A DNA stretch of 64,000 nt from an uncultured Christensenella sp. (GTDB taxonomy: Bacteria; Bacillota; Clostridia; Christensenellales; Borkfalkiaceae). The translations under genes were made by a program, and so were the position numbers. Positions 18,742 to 27,831 of the stretch are shown here, piece by piece; position 1 is the first letter of the stretch; every line of letters begins with the position of its first letter. Below the pieces are notes generated by a model. The model ran no database searches and was not told the origin of the DNA. It saw nothing but the letters and a program-made list of their open reading frames with translations. The stretch is taken from the NCBI GenBank assembly GCA_905203015.1, contig CAJKUC010000001.1, forward strand, positions 186,001 to 250,000. The letters are read 5' to 3'.

Positions 18742-19683
18742 ATGAAAATTTTATTCGCGGGCACGCCCGAATTTGCCGTCGCTCCGCTTGCCGCTTTGGC
18801 GGAAACGGGCGAAGTGATTGCCGTGGTGACGCAGGAAGATAAGCCGCAGGGAAGAAAGAGAATGCTTACGCCGTCTCCCGTGAAATCGTTCGCGCTTTCG
18901 CGCGGAATCCCCGTATTTCAGCCGAAAAGAATCGGAAACGAAACGGAAGCGTTGAAAAAATACGGAGCGGATATTATGATCACCTGCGCATACGGCCAGA
19001 TTTTAACGCAGGAAGTACTCGATTGCTTCCCCCTCGGGGTGTGGAATATCCACGCGGGGCTTCTTCCCGCATACCGCGGCGCTTCGCCCGTGCAAAGTTG
19101 TATCCTCGGCGGAGAAAAAGAAACGGGCGTGTGCGTAATGAAAACGGCGCTTGCGCTGGACGCGGGAGATATTCTGCTTTGCGAAAAGACGGAAATCGGC
19201 GAAAACGAAACGGCAGGCGAACTTGCTTCCCGTCTTTCCGCGCTTTCCGCACCGTTGATCCTGCGCGCCGTAACTCTTTTGAAACAGGGCGGCTATACGC
19301 TGAAAAAGCAGAGCGAAGAGGGCGTGCGGATCTATCGGAAAATCACGCGGGAACAGGCGAAAATCGATTTTTCCGTTCCGGCAAAAGCGGCGAACGAAAA
19401 GATCCGCGCCATGAACCCCGATCCCGTGGCGTTTGCTTATTTAAACGGCGCGGCGGTGAATTTTTATCGTGCCGAAATCATAGAAGAGGGCGCGCTGACG
19501 GAAGAGGAAAAAGCGGCGAAGGCGGGCGAAATTCTTTCGGGTAAGCCGAAAACGGGGCTGATTATCCGTTGCGGCAAAGGCGCGTTGAAAATTCTTTCGT
19601 TGCAACCTGCGGGCGGAAAGATTATGACGGGAACGGATTTCCTCAACGGAGGAAAGGGAAGAAAAGGGGAGGCGTTTGCATGA
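18742..19683 (+). CDS. fmt: Methionyl-tRNA formyltransferase
   Basis: A 313-aa enzyme that formylates initiator Met-tRNA using 10-formyltetrahydrofolate. N-terminal F-A-G-T-P-E-F-A-V, the hallmark N-I-H-A-G-L-L-P-A-Y-R-G-A-S-P near residue 106 and the downstream D-A-G-D-I-L segment are clear. The usual Ser in H-A-S-L-L-P is Gly here, a tolerated variation. GGGGAGG precedes the start. Its TGA overlaps the rsmB ATG (ATGA), indicating coupled translation. Confidence 0.96.
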   Translation: MKILFAGTPEFAVAPLAALAETGEVIAVVTQEDKPQGRKRMLTPSPVKSFALSRGIPVFQPKRIGNETEALKKYGADIMITCAYGQILTQEVLDCFPLGVWNIHAGLLPAYRGASPVQSCILGGEKETGVCVMKTALALDAGDILLCEKTEIGENETAGELASRLSALSAPLILRAVTLLKQGGYTLKKQSEEGVRIYRKITREQAKIDFSVPAKAANEKIRAMNPDPVAFAYLNGAAVNFYRAEIIEEGALTEEEKAAKAGEILSGKPKTGLIIRCGKGALKILSLQPAGGKIMTGTDFLNGGKGRKGEAFA

Positions 19684-21002
19684 CGGGCAATCCTCTGTAC
19701 GATCCCTATCAGATTCTGATGAAAGTGTATGCGGAAAAGGCCTATTTAAAGCAGGCGATCGCCGATACGTATATCGAAGAAGCATATCGTTCGCGCACGG
19801 TGAAAGCGGCGTACGGAGTGTTGGAAAACGACGCGTATCTTTCTTTCTGTATTTCGCATTATGCGGAAAAATCCCCGAAACTTCCCGTCCGCGTGCTCTT
19901 GAAAACGGCGCTGTACTTTCTGATTTTTCTCGAAAAAAAGAGATATGCCGTCACGGATTTCGCCGTGGAATTGTGCAAAAAACTCGGAAAAGGCGGCGCG
20001 GCGGGGTTCGTCAACGCTTTCCTTCGGAAATTCAACGAAGAAGATGTGAAAAAAGCGTTGCCCGCAGGGAAGAAAGGCGTAATTATCTCTACGTCGTACC
20101 CCGAATTTGCCTACGATCTGCTGCATAAAGAATACGGCTCGCGCGCGGAAAAAATCGCCGCCGCAAAAAGCGCGGGGGTATCGGTGCGTTTTCTCGATTC
20201 TTCCGAAAAAATCGCAGAGGGCACGCAAAACGAAAATGTCGGTGAAAAAGCGATTTCCGCAGCGGAAAACGCCGCGCCTTATCTTGAAAAAGCGGACGGC
20301 GGAGCGATAAAAACGCCGTTTTACGGCGGCTATATCTTTAAAAATTTCGCGCGAGATCGCGCTTACGACGAGGGAAAATACACCTTTCAGTCGGTGGGAA
20401 GTCAGGCGATCTGCGATGTGATCGCGCCGTGCGGAAAATTGCTCGACGCCTGCGCAGCCCCGGGAGGAAAAAGCGTTCTGTTATCGGAAAAATGCGGCGA
20501 AGTCACCTCTTTTGAACTGCATGAACACCGCGCGGATCTGATCGAAGCCTATGCGAAACGTACGGGCAGAAAAAATATACGGGTGTGCGTGAAAGATTCC
20601 CGCGAATACGATGCGTCGTACGAAAAAGCGTTCGACGCCGTGCTTTGCGACGTGCCCTGTTCGGGGTTCGGCACGGTGAGCGAAAATCCCGACATTAAAG
20701 TGCTGAAAGACGAAAGCGTGTTTTCTTCTCTTGCGGAAGATCAGCGCAAAATCCTCGATATCTGCTCGGCGTACGTGAAAGAGGGCGGCATGCTGTATTA
20801 TTCCACGTGTTCGATCTTCCGCCGCGAAAACGACGCGGTAGTGGCGGAATTTCTGAAAAATCACGTCGGATTTACGCCTGTCGGAATATCTTCGCCGCTT
20901 GCGCACGAAAAGAAAAAATACGGCTTGCAGTTTCTGCCCGATACCGCTTACGGCGCGGGATTTTACGTGGCGGCGATGAGAAAGGGAGAGAAAACGGAAT
21001 GA
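19680..21002 (+). CDS. rsmB: 16S rRNA (cytosine-5) methyltransferase RsmB
   Basis: A 440-aa methyltransferase that modifies C967 of 16S rRNA (E. coli numbering). An N-terminal NusB-like RNA-binding domain (about 1-140) precedes the catalytic domain. The S-adenosylmethionine loop is D-A-C-A-A-P-G-G-K-S (about 256), followed by C-D-V-P-C-S-G-F-G (about 322) and the second catalytic Cys in Y-S-T-C-S-I (about 374). The start is the ATG overlapping the fmt stop, with GGGGAGG upstream. Its own stop overlaps the rlmN ATG the same way. Confidence 0.94.
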   Translation: MTGNPLYDPYQILMKVYAEKAYLKQAIADTYIEEAYRSRTVKAAYGVLENDAYLSFCISHYAEKSPKLPVRVLLKTALYFLIFLEKKRYAVTDFAVELCKKLGKGGAAGFVNAFLRKFNEEDVKKALPAGKKGVIISTSYPEFAYDLLHKEYGSRAEKIAAAKSAGVSVRFLDSSEKIAEGTQNENVGEKAISAAENAAPYLEKADGGAIKTPFYGGYIFKNFARDRAYDEGKYTFQSVGSQAICDVIAPCGKLLDACAAPGGKSVLLSEKCGEVTSFELHEHRADLIEAYAKRTGRKNIRVCVKDSREYDASYEKAFDAVLCDVPCSGFGTVSENPDIKVLKDESVFSSLAEDQRKILDICSAYVKEGGMLYYSTCSIFRRENDAVVAEFLKNHVGFTPVGISSPLAHEKKKYGLQFLPDTAYGAGFYVAAMRKGEKTE

Positions 21003-22084
21003 AAAAGATTTTGCAGGATATGTACCTTTCCGAACTCACGGAAGAAATTCTTTCTCTCGGCGAGAAAAAATTCCGTGCGGCGCAGATTTACGCGGGGCTG
21101 CTTGCGGGAAAGACGATCGAAGATCTTCCCGCCGTGCCCAAGGCGCTGAAAGAAAGGCTGCTGGAAGAATACGAGAACGCCGCCGTGTGCGTGGAAGAAG
21201 TATTTTATTCTTCCGACGGTACGGAAAAATATCTGTTCCGTTTATCCGACGGCAATCTGATCGAAGGCGTGCTGATGAAATACAAGTACGGCTATACGCA
21301 GTGCGTTTCCACGCAGGCGGGGTGCCGTATGGGGTGCAAATTCTGCGCCTCTACGTTAAACGGCCTGATCCGCAATCTTACGGCGGGCGAGATTTTATCG
21401 CAGATTCTGCTTGTAAATTCCCTGCATAAAAACGATCCCGATCTTGCGGGCGAGGGCAAGGAAAAGCGCGCGGTGACGAACGTTGTGCTGATGGGCAGCG
21501 GCGAGCCGTTGGATAATTACGATAACGTAGTGAAATTTCTGCGCCTTGTTACGCAGAAGGACGGGCTGAATATCAGTGCACGGAATATTTCGCTCTCCAC
21601 GTGCGGGCTCGTGCCGAAGATGTACGCGCTGGCGGAAGAGGGGATTCCTCTGAATCTCACCGTGTCGCTGCACGCCACCGACGACGAGGAGCGGAAGAAA
21701 ATCATGCCCGTGGCGAACGCGTATAAAATCGCCGATATTTTAAAGGCATGCGCGAACTATTTTGAAAAAACGGGCAGACGTTATTATTTCGAGTATACCC
21801 TGATCGACGGCGAAAATTGCGATGAAGCGCATGCGAACGCGCTGATCGCGCTTTTAAAAGGCAAACCCTGCCACGTGAATCTGATCCGCCTGAACGAGGT
21901 GAAAGAACGTACGCTGAAAGCGGCGGGGGATAAAAACGCTTACCGTTTTATGGGAATTTTGCAAAAGCACGGCGTATCGGCAACGCTTCGCCGTCAGATC
22001 GGCTCGGATATCGGCGGCGCGTGCGGGCAACTCCGCGCGGCGTACGTGGAAGAGAAAAGCGCGGAAGAAGAAATGAGGAGATAA
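20999..22084 (+). CDS. rlmN: Dual-specificity 23S rRNA/tRNA adenine-C2 methyltransferase RlmN
   Basis: A 361-aa radical S-adenosylmethionine enzyme that methylates A2503 of 23S rRNA and A37 of some tRNAs. The iron-sulfur motif C-R-M-G-C-K-F-C is near residue 108. M-G-S-G-E-P-L-D-N-Y follows, and the C-terminal resolving Cys in G-G-A-C-G-Q-L is present. The ATG overlaps the rsmB stop. GAGGAG for the next gene lies within its last codons. Confidence 0.96.
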   Translation: MKKILQDMYLSELTEEILSLGEKKFRAAQIYAGLLAGKTIEDLPAVPKALKERLLEEYENAAVCVEEVFYSSDGTEKYLFRLSDGNLIEGVLMKYKYGYTQCVSTQAGCRMGCKFCASTLNGLIRNLTAGEILSQILLVNSLHKNDPDLAGEGKEKRAVTNVVLMGSGEPLDNYDNVVKFLRLVTQKDGLNISARNISLSTCGLVPKMYALAEEGIPLNLTVSLHATDDEERKKIMPVANAYKIADILKACANYFEKTGRRYYFEYTLIDGENCDEAHANALIALLKGKPCHVNLIRLNEVKERTLKAAGDKNAYRFMGILQKHGVSATLRRQIGSDIGGACGQLRAAYVEEKSAEEEMRR

Positions 22085-22089
22085 AAAAC

Positions 22090-22770
22090 ATGTCGGAAAA
22101 AGAAGTAAAAAACAACGGTAAAATCATGATCGCTCCGTCGATTCTGTCGGCGGATTTCTCGAAGATGGGCGAAGAGGTGAAAGGCCTTGAAAAATGCGGC
22201 GCGGATCTGATCCATTGCGACGTGATGGACGGCGTTTTCGTGAATAATATCACGTTCGGCATTAAAATGGTGGAGGATCTTCGCAAAATCACTTCGTTGC
22301 CGCTCGATTGTCATCTGATGATCGTGCACCCAGAAAAATACGCGGAACGCTTCGTGAAGGCGGGCGCGGATTACGTCACCGTGCATGCGGAGGCTTGCGG
22401 CGATACGCTGGAAGATACGTTGCGGCTCATTAAAAACGCGGGCGCGAAATGCGGTGCGGTGATCAATCCGGATACCCCCGTTTCCGCTGTCGAAAAGGCG
22501 ATTCCGCTCTGCGATATGGTGCTTGTGATGAGCGTGTTTCCGGGGTTCGGCGGGCAGAAATTCATTGCTTCCGTACTGGATAAAGTGAAAGAAATCCGCA
22601 GCATAATCGATGAAAAAAATCTGAACTGCCATGTGGAAATCGACGGCGGGATCAACGCCGAAACGGTGATCGCCGCAAAGGCGGCGGGGGCGAACGTCAT
22701 CGTGGCGGGCAGCGGTATATTCAAAGCGGAAGATCGCGCCGCCGCAATCGAAACGCTCAGAAGGGCGTAA
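22090..22770 (+). CDS. rpe: Ribulose-phosphate 3-epimerase
   Basis: A 226-aa TIM barrel interconverting ribulose-5-phosphate and xylulose-5-phosphate. A-P-S-I-L-S-A-D-F, D-V-M-D-G-V-F-V, H-L-M-I-V-H-P, M-S-V-F-P-G-F-G-G-Q and E-I-D-G-G-I-N are all present. A GAGGAG site sits 10 bases before the ATG; in-frame sequence upstream overlaps rlmN and is not used. In most Firmicutes stp, prkC and rsgA lie between rlmN and rpe; here only five bases do. Confidence 0.96.
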   Translation: MSEKEVKNNGKIMIAPSILSADFSKMGEEVKGLEKCGADLIHCDVMDGVFVNNITFGIKMVEDLRKITSLPLDCHLMIVHPEKYAERFVKAGADYVTVHAEACGDTLEDTLRLIKNAGAKCGAVINPDTPVSAVEKAIPLCDMVLVMSVFPGFGGQKFIASVLDKVKEIRSIIDEKNLNCHVEIDGGINAETVIAAKAAGANVIVAGSGIFKAEDRAAAIETLRRA

Positions 22771-23119
22771 ATCCGTTTGTCCGCAATGCGGGAAAGTTTG
22801 TTGCGCGCGCGTTGAAACGTAACGAACGATATACGAAATATAACGAATAAACAGAACGCCGCGGGGAGATGAAGCCCTCTGCGGCGTTTTCACGTTTTTT
22901 TCTTTTTCCGGCATACAATACAGAAAAACGGTCGGCGTATTCTGGCAAAAAAATTTCGCGGCGGAAGAGGGACGACAACAGGATCTTTCCGCAAAAGAGG
23001 ATTGGCTTTTTTGCAGACGAACGCGCCGCAATAAGGAGGATAAAAGCATTGATTATCTGTATCAAGCCGCCCGCGCCCGTGCGTTGGATTTTACGTATTT
23101 TTCACCCGAAAAAGCCGTG
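22771..23119 (+). other. Gap between rpe and the dipeptidase gene
   Basis: It holds the rpe terminator (22855-22890), about 140 bases without clear signals, a strong AAGGAGGA ribosome site at 23033-23040 and a possible 23-codon leader frame (23049-23120). No promoter of good quality was found. Confidence 0.5.
22855..22890 (+). terminator. Rho-independent terminator after rpe
   Basis: AACGCCGC (22855-22862) pairs with GCGGCGTT (22881-22888), followed by T-rich sequence. Confidence 0.8.
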
Positions 23120-23120
23120 A
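23049..23120 (+). CDS. Possible 23-residue leader peptide coupled to the dipeptidase gene
   Basis: A TTG start lies eight bases after a strong AAGGAGGA, and the frame ends in a TGA that overlaps the dipeptidase ATG as TGATG. That layout is a classic translational-coupling signal. The encoded peptide is hydrophobic and basic (many Ile, Pro, Arg, Lys) with no known family. The competing reading is that the ribosome site serves an in-frame ATT start at 23048 that lengthens the dipeptidase by 24 residues. Confidence 0.35.
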   Translation: MIICIKPPAPVRWILRIFHPKKP

Positions 23121-24097
23121 TGTACGCCGATTTACATTGCGATCTGCTCTCTTATCTTTCTTCCTTCGCCCGAGAACCGCGCTCGGGCTCGCCGCAAAAC
23201 GAAACCTTACCGAAGCGCGCCCGGAACGGGAAAAAGAAAAAATGCGCAGGATGGCGGAAAAACGCATGCGATTTTCGTCGCACGTTGCGGCAGAGGGAAA
23301 AGCGTGCGGAAGAGGGAAAAAGAAAGGCGATCGCCGATTTTTCTTATGCGAAGTGCGCATTGCAATGCTTCGCTCTGTTCTGTAAAGGAGAAAGCGCGGA
23401 GGACGAAGGCGAAATTTTCGATCAACTCGATTTGTTTCTGGAAATCCGCGCCGCGCTTCGCCTCGGCGGCGTACATGCCGTACTTACGACGGAGGGCGGC
23501 GGAGCCACCTGCGGCGATACGGAAAAATTAGGCGCGTTGTTTCACGCGGGAGTGAAGATGTTTTCTCCCGTGTGGAATAACGATAATTCTATGAGCGCGG
23601 CTTGCAATCACGCGGGCGCGCTCACGGAAAAGGGAAAAAACGCCGTGGCGTTTGCTTTGGAAAGCGGCGTGATTCCCGATATTTCTCACGTTTCCGACGA
23701 CGGAACGAGGCAGATTTTTTCTTTGGCAAAGGCGCGTAAAAAAGCCGTCGTCGCTTCCCATTCCCTCGTGCGCGCATTGTGCCCGAACGGACGGAACCTC
23801 ACCGATTCGCAGATTTCGGAAATCGCCGATTCGGGCGGAGTGGTCGGCGTATGTTTCGTATCCGATTTTGCGGGAAAGTATCCGCTCGAAGAGCATATCG
23901 CCTATCTCGTGAATAAAGGCGGAGAAGATTGCGTCGCACTCGGCGGCGATTTTTTCGGTTGCGAAAATTCTCTCGTTTGCGGCGCACGGAATATGCCTGC
24001 TTTTTTCCGCTCGCTCGAACGATATTTTTCTCCGCGGCTGATCGAAAAAATCGCTTACGGCAACGTGCGGCAACGCCTGCCGTCGCTCTTCATGTAG
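23120..24097 (+). CDS. Membrane dipeptidase family (peptidase M19) protein
   Basis: A zinc dipeptidase-like TIM barrel, 325 aa from this ATG. Metal ligands are visible: His-x-Asp in L-H-C-D-L-L, Glu in T-T-E-G-G-G, His in D-I-S-H-V-S-D and His in A-S-H-S-L-V. The substrate-binding Asp lies in L-G-G-D-F-F-G (usually D-F-D-G), and N-x-R-Q-R near the end is the family terminus. Odd point: after the first strand, about residues 18-65 are a very basic Arg/Lys-rich stretch with no counterpart in the family. Family-like sequence resumes at C-A-L-Q-C-F-A-L-F. The start is ambiguous because the strong ribosome site lies 80 bases upstream. Confidence 0.78.
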   Translation: MYADLHCDLLSYLSSFAREPRSGSPQNETLPKRARNGKKKKCAGWRKNACDFRRTLRQREKRAEEGKRKAIADFSYAKCALQCFALFCKGESAEDEGEIFDQLDLFLEIRAALRLGGVHAVLTTEGGGATCGDTEKLGALFHAGVKMFSPVWNNDNSMSAACNHAGALTEKGKNAVAFALESGVIPDISHVSDDGTRQIFSLAKARKKAVVASHSLVRALCPNGRNLTDSQISEIADSGGVVGVCFVSDFAGKYPLEEHIAYLVNKGGEDCVALGGDFFGCENSLVCGARNMPAFFRSLERYFSPRLIEKIAYGNVRQRLPSLFM

Positions 24098-24100
24098 CGG

Positions 24101-24133
24101 CGAAGATCCGATGATAAAAAAGCGGAATCTTCG
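24101..24133 (+). terminator. Hairpin after the dipeptidase gene, weak terminator candidate
   Basis: CGAAGATCCG (24101-24110) pairs with CGGAATCTTCG (24123-24133) with one bulged A. A T5 run comes only 12 bases later, so termination is uncertain. Confidence 0.4.
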
Positions 24134-24228
24134 TTATCGTAAGGCTTTTTCTGCCGATTTTTTTCGTTCGGACGGACGGAGGAAATGTAACGGCAAAACA
24201 ATAACGCTTGCTTTTTTATGAAAAACTC

Positions 24229-24257
24229 TTGACAAAACAGTAACGCAGGGATATAAT
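24229..24257 (+). promoter_or_regulatory. Perfect-consensus sigma-A promoter for the WG-repeat lipoprotein gene
   Basis: TTGACA (24229-24234), 17 bases, TATAAT (24252-24257). It predicts a leader of about 60 bases and strong expression. Confidence 0.88.
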
Positions 24258-24326
24258 GAAAACGTAAGCAGGATATAAATTCCTGCGGACAGGATCAAAA
24301 CAAAGGAGATCGGGAGGAAGAAAGGA

Positions 24327-25883
24327 ATGAAAAAATTGTGGAAAAAGGCGGCTGCGGCGGGCGCGGCGTTATTGTTTACGTCGGTTTTGGCGATGCCTTT
24401 TGCGGCATGCGCGAACGATTCGGGGGAGGACGGTAAGGAATCCGTTCTGTTTGCGGATATGTTTTCGCAGAATCTCGTTCTCGTGCAGAACGAAAACGAG
24501 AAATGGGGCTACATCGATAAAACGGGTGCGGAAGCGATCGCATGCACATATGACGACGCGAAAATGTTTTTCAACGGACTCGCTCCCGTAAAGTCGGGCG
24601 ATAAATGGGGATATCTCGACGAAAAGGGTAACATGGTGATCGAAGCGAAATTCGATACGGCGGGGTATTTTTACGATAATAAGACGGCGGTTGTCGCCGA
24701 GAATACGGCTAGCGGAAAAAAATACGCGCTGATCGATAAAACGGGCGCATATCTCACCGAAGCGAAATTCGACGCGCTCGACGCGTTCATCGATACCTTT
24801 TCGATTTATGCGGGAAAAATCGTAGAAACGTCTGCTTCCGCCGTAAAAATCGACGGAAAATACGGCATGATCGATACGCAGGGAAAATACGTGCTCGATC
24901 CCGTGTACACTTCCGTACAGGGCGGTACGGTGAACGGCGGGTACGTGATAGAACGCGCGAAAGCGGGCGAAGAAAGTAAAACGGAAAGCAACGTAACGGA
25001 CGGAAGCGGCAAGATTTTGTTGCCCGAATGGTATGAAGATATCGGCACTACGTTCGATACGAAATTCATTCCCGTGGAAAAGGACGGGAAATGGGGCGCG
25101 GTGAACGCCTCGGGAAATATCGTCGTTCCGATGGAATACGACGGAATCGACGGCTTCGTAAACGATCGCGCTACGTATCGCGACGGCGGAAAATACGGCG
25201 TGATGGACGAAACGGGCAAAAAACTGACGGAAGCCGTATACGATAATATCGAAACGTACGGCTCTCTGCTCGGTAAATGCTCCGCCGCTTCCGCGCGGAA
25301 AGGCGAAAAATGCGGCTTGCTCGGAAAAGACGGAAAGGAACTTACGGAATTTGTTTACAAAGAGGTCAATCTCGTGGGCAAAAATCTGTACGTCTGCACC
25401 GACGCGGAAGAAAAAGAAACGTTGATCGACGATACGGGAAAGGTACTCGCGGAAGCGGGAAAGTACGCGGAAATTCTTCCGGGCGACGGTAATTCCAAAG
25501 GGCTCACCACCACTACGGGCTACCTGCTGATCAAAAACGTCGAGGGGAAATACGGCGTATTGAAGGCGGACGGAACGGAAGCGATCGCACCGCAGTACGA
25601 AGAGATCGAATCCTGCGTGAACGGAATGATCACCGTGAAAAAGACGGGCGAAAACGGGAAAACGCTTTACGGCGTATACACCGTGGAAAATAAGGAAGTG
25701 ATTCCTTTCGGAAAATACGACGAGACGGAAGCGCCCATGTACACCGACGGCTATATTGTCGTAGAAAAAAACGATCTGAAAGGCATCGCGGATAAAGAGG
25801 GCAACGCGTTCGTAGAGCCGAAATATAAGGAAATCATCGGCTTCAATATCGTTTACCTGTTGCTTACCGACGCATTTCATTAA
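24327..25883 (+). CDS. WG-repeat lipoprotein
   Basis: A 518-aa exported lipoprotein: signal peptide with Cys28 in P-F-A-A-C, then about ten WG (KWG) beta-repeats across nearly the whole length. Each has the form (K-W/Y-G)-x-(I/L/M)-(D/N)-x-x-G-x-x-(I/L)-x-x-x-Y/F-D. This repeat is common in Firmicute and Bacteroidetes surface proteins and probably builds a beta-propeller-like binding surface; no ligand is known. The gene has a perfect-consensus promoter and shares a bidirectional terminator with a convergent lipoprotein gene. Many K-Y-G and K-C-G variants of the W-G core suggest relaxed repeats. Confidence 0.85.
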   Translation: MKKLWKKAAAAGAALLFTSVLAMPFAACANDSGEDGKESVLFADMFSQNLVLVQNENEKWGYIDKTGAEAIACTYDDAKMFFNGLAPVKSGDKWGYLDEKGNMVIEAKFDTAGYFYDNKTAVVAENTASGKKYALIDKTGAYLTEAKFDALDAFIDTFSIYAGKIVETSASAVKIDGKYGMIDTQGKYVLDPVYTSVQGGTVNGGYVIERAKAGEESKTESNVTDGSGKILLPEWYEDIGTTFDTKFIPVEKDGKWGAVNASGNIVVPMEYDGIDGFVNDRATYRDGGKYGVMDETGKKLTEAVYDNIETYGSLLGKCSAASARKGEKCGLLGKDGKELTEFVYKEVNLVGKNLYVCTDAEEKETLIDDTGKVLAEAGKYAEILPGDGNSKGLTTTTGYLLIKNVEGKYGVLKADGTEAIAPQYEEIESCVNGMITVKKTGENGKTLYGVYTVENKEVIPFGKYDETEAPMYTDGYIVVEKNDLKGIADKEGNAFVEPKYKEIIGFNIVYLLLTDAFH

Positions 25884-25946
25884 GCCGCCGAAACGTCGAT
25901 TCGCGGCATAATAAGGCAGGCGGTAAAGCGTAAATAAAGCAGAAAA

Positions 25947-25979
25947 AATCCTTTCCGTATCAGCGGAAAGGATTTTTTT
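25947..25979. terminator. Bidirectional terminator between two lipoprotein genes
   Basis: AATCCTTTCCG (25947-25957) pairs perfectly with CGGAAAGGATT (25964-25974), with T7 to the right and an A6 tract to the left, so it can serve both strands. Confidence 0.88.
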
Positions 25980-26076
25980 GTCCTTTAATTTTTCGTCTGA
26001 TATTTCGCTGTTTTAAAGTCCGTAAAAAACGTGATTGATCAGGCGTAAAAAGTTTTTCGGGGAAAGACGCCGCGCG

Positions 26077-27831
26077 TTAAGCGGCGGTCGCCTCAAATTT
26101 TTGTTTGAATGCTTCCTTGCCGAAATCCGCCGCATTCTCCGCGTTTTCCGTTCCCGGAACGGATACGATCGTAACGTCGGTTTTCAGGTCGATCGTCACG
26201 TCCGCGCCCGTCATCGCAAGAAGCGAAGATACGGCGTCTTTGCCGAGCGTGATTTCCGCATAGAGGAACGCGCCGTTCTCGCTCAGATGAATTTTTTCCG
26301 AAATCGCTCCGTCCATAACGGCGGCCTCTTCTTTCAACGCCGCAAATACGGAGGAAACGTTCGTTCCGATGTCGCCCGCGCTTGCAATCACCTGCGCGAT
26401 CGTGCTCTTTTTCAGCGTTTTAATCGTCTCTCTCAGCATGAGTTTCAACGAGGTAAGGTCGATTTCCGCGCCCGCTTCCTGCAAAGCCGCTTCGATCAAC
26501 GTTCCGATTTTCGTATCTTTCCCAAGCGTTTTGTACATATCGAGATCGATATAATCTTTCAGCGTCGCCTGTTCTCCGCTTTCGTTTTTCACTTCCAGAA
26601 GAGCCAGAATTTTATCCGCGAGATCGTTGATTTTCTCCGTGGTTACGCCGTGCGCTTCGAGGTTCGCGAACACTTCGCCGAGCGTTACGTCGAAAAGATC
26701 GGGCAGTTTTTCGATTATTGCGAACGTGCCCGCGCCGACGTATTTATCCACGAATTTTTCAACGGTCAGTTTTTCGAGGTCGCTGATCAGCGCGGTGTAG
26801 AAATCCGCCTTGTTCGTCAGCACGTAGCCGTCGCCTTTTGTTTCTTTCGCAAGATCGTAATACAAAGCGAGCATATGCGCCGATTGCTTTTCGGAATTTA
26901 TTCCGTAAGCGGTTGCCGTTTGCGTAAGGAAGGACAATAAATCGTCGTTTAAAAGGGCAATCAGATCGTCCGTTTTGTTAAACAGCACGTTCAGCAGCAT
27001 TTCCGCGGCGGTTTGCGCCGCTTCGTCCGGGCCGTCCGCCGTATCGTCGCCGCTTATATCCTGCAGAGAAAGAGTCGTCGTGTTGTCGTTGTCCGTCGAG
27101 GGAACGTCGGTAGGGTAGTCGGGTTCTTCGCCGCCGATCTGTCCGATCAGATCGAGGATATTTCCCGAAAAATAACTGCTTGCTTCCGCGTCGGGCGTTT
27201 CTGCATAATCGTCGCCGGTTTTCGGGAAAATTTCTCCCGCCGCATATAAGTAATTGCCTTCCAGCAGGAACGATGCCACGGCTTTTTCTTCGCCCGTCTT
27301 CTGCGCCTCGCCCGCATCACCCGTCTGTTCGTATTCTTCCGCGAAGAGTACGGCTTTTCCGTAGCAGAGAATTTCCCCGTCGCCGTCGAAGCCGAAATAG
27401 GCGTAGCCGCTTTCTAAGGTGGCTTTTACGATCGAAATCACGTTCGTTTCTTCGTCGTATTCGTATTCAAAAGAGAAAGGATTCAGTTGAACGTTTACGC
27501 CCGTATGTGTTTCGGATAAATCGAAAGACGCCGCGTAGTTTTTCAGAAATTCATCCGAAACGTACGGTTTGCCGCAGGTTAAGCAGGCGATCGTTCCGTC
27601 GTCATGCCCCGTTGCGGGGATTTCTTCCGTTTCCTCTTCGCCGCAGGAACAAACGCGTTTTTTCTCGCCTTTCGTCTCGCAGCCCGCTTCCGTCATCACC
27701 ACCCACGCGCCGTATGTATGCGTATGAGTCGTGCTTCCCGAATCTTTGTCGTCGCAAGCCGCCGCGGAAAATGCCGTGAATACGGTCATCGCGCCCGAGA
27801 GAACGATTGCCGCCGTTTTCTTGAATTGCAT
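26077..27831 (-). CDS. Secreted lipoprotein with N-terminal Cys-rich CxC/ATGH module
   Basis: A 584-aa lipoprotein of unknown function. The ATG has AAGGAGG upstream; an extension to 27906 lacks one. The signal peptide ends at Cys26 (S-A-A-A-C). Residues about 34-92 form a module seen in many Clostridia surface proteins: H-T-Y-x-x-W, then C-x-x-x-G-x-x-x-R-x-C-x-C-G, I-P-A-T-G-H and C-x-x-C, probably metal-binding. The remainder is acidic and mainly helical, with long Leu/Ala-rich stretches and an Asp/Thr-rich linker near 240-260. It could be a solute-interacting or adhesive protein; no enzyme motif is visible. A good promoter lies upstream on the same strand. Confidence 0.75.
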   Translation of the reverse strand: MQFKKTAAIVLSGAMTVFTAFSAAACDDKDSGSTTHTHTYGAWVVMTEAGCETKGEKKRVCSCGEEETEEIPATGHDDGTIACLTCGKPYVSDEFLKNYAASFDLSETHTGVNVQLNPFSFEYEYDEETNVISIVKATLESGYAYFGFDGDGEILCYGKAVLFAEEYEQTGDAGEAQKTGEEKAVASFLLEGNYLYAAGEIFPKTGDDYAETPDAEASSYFSGNILDLIGQIGGEEPDYPTDVPSTDNDNTTTLSLQDISGDDTADGPDEAAQTAAEMLLNVLFNKTDDLIALLNDDLLSFLTQTATAYGINSEKQSAHMLALYYDLAKETKGDGYVLTNKADFYTALISDLEKLTVEKFVDKYVGAGTFAIIEKLPDLFDVTLGEVFANLEAHGVTTEKINDLADKILALLEVKNESGEQATLKDYIDLDMYKTLGKDTKIGTLIEAALQEAGAEIDLTSLKLMLRETIKTLKKSTIAQVIASAGDIGTNVSSVFAALKEEAAVMDGAISEKIHLSENGAFLYAEITLGKDAVSSLLAMTGADVTIDLKTDVTIVSVPGTENAENAADFGKEAFKQKFEATAA

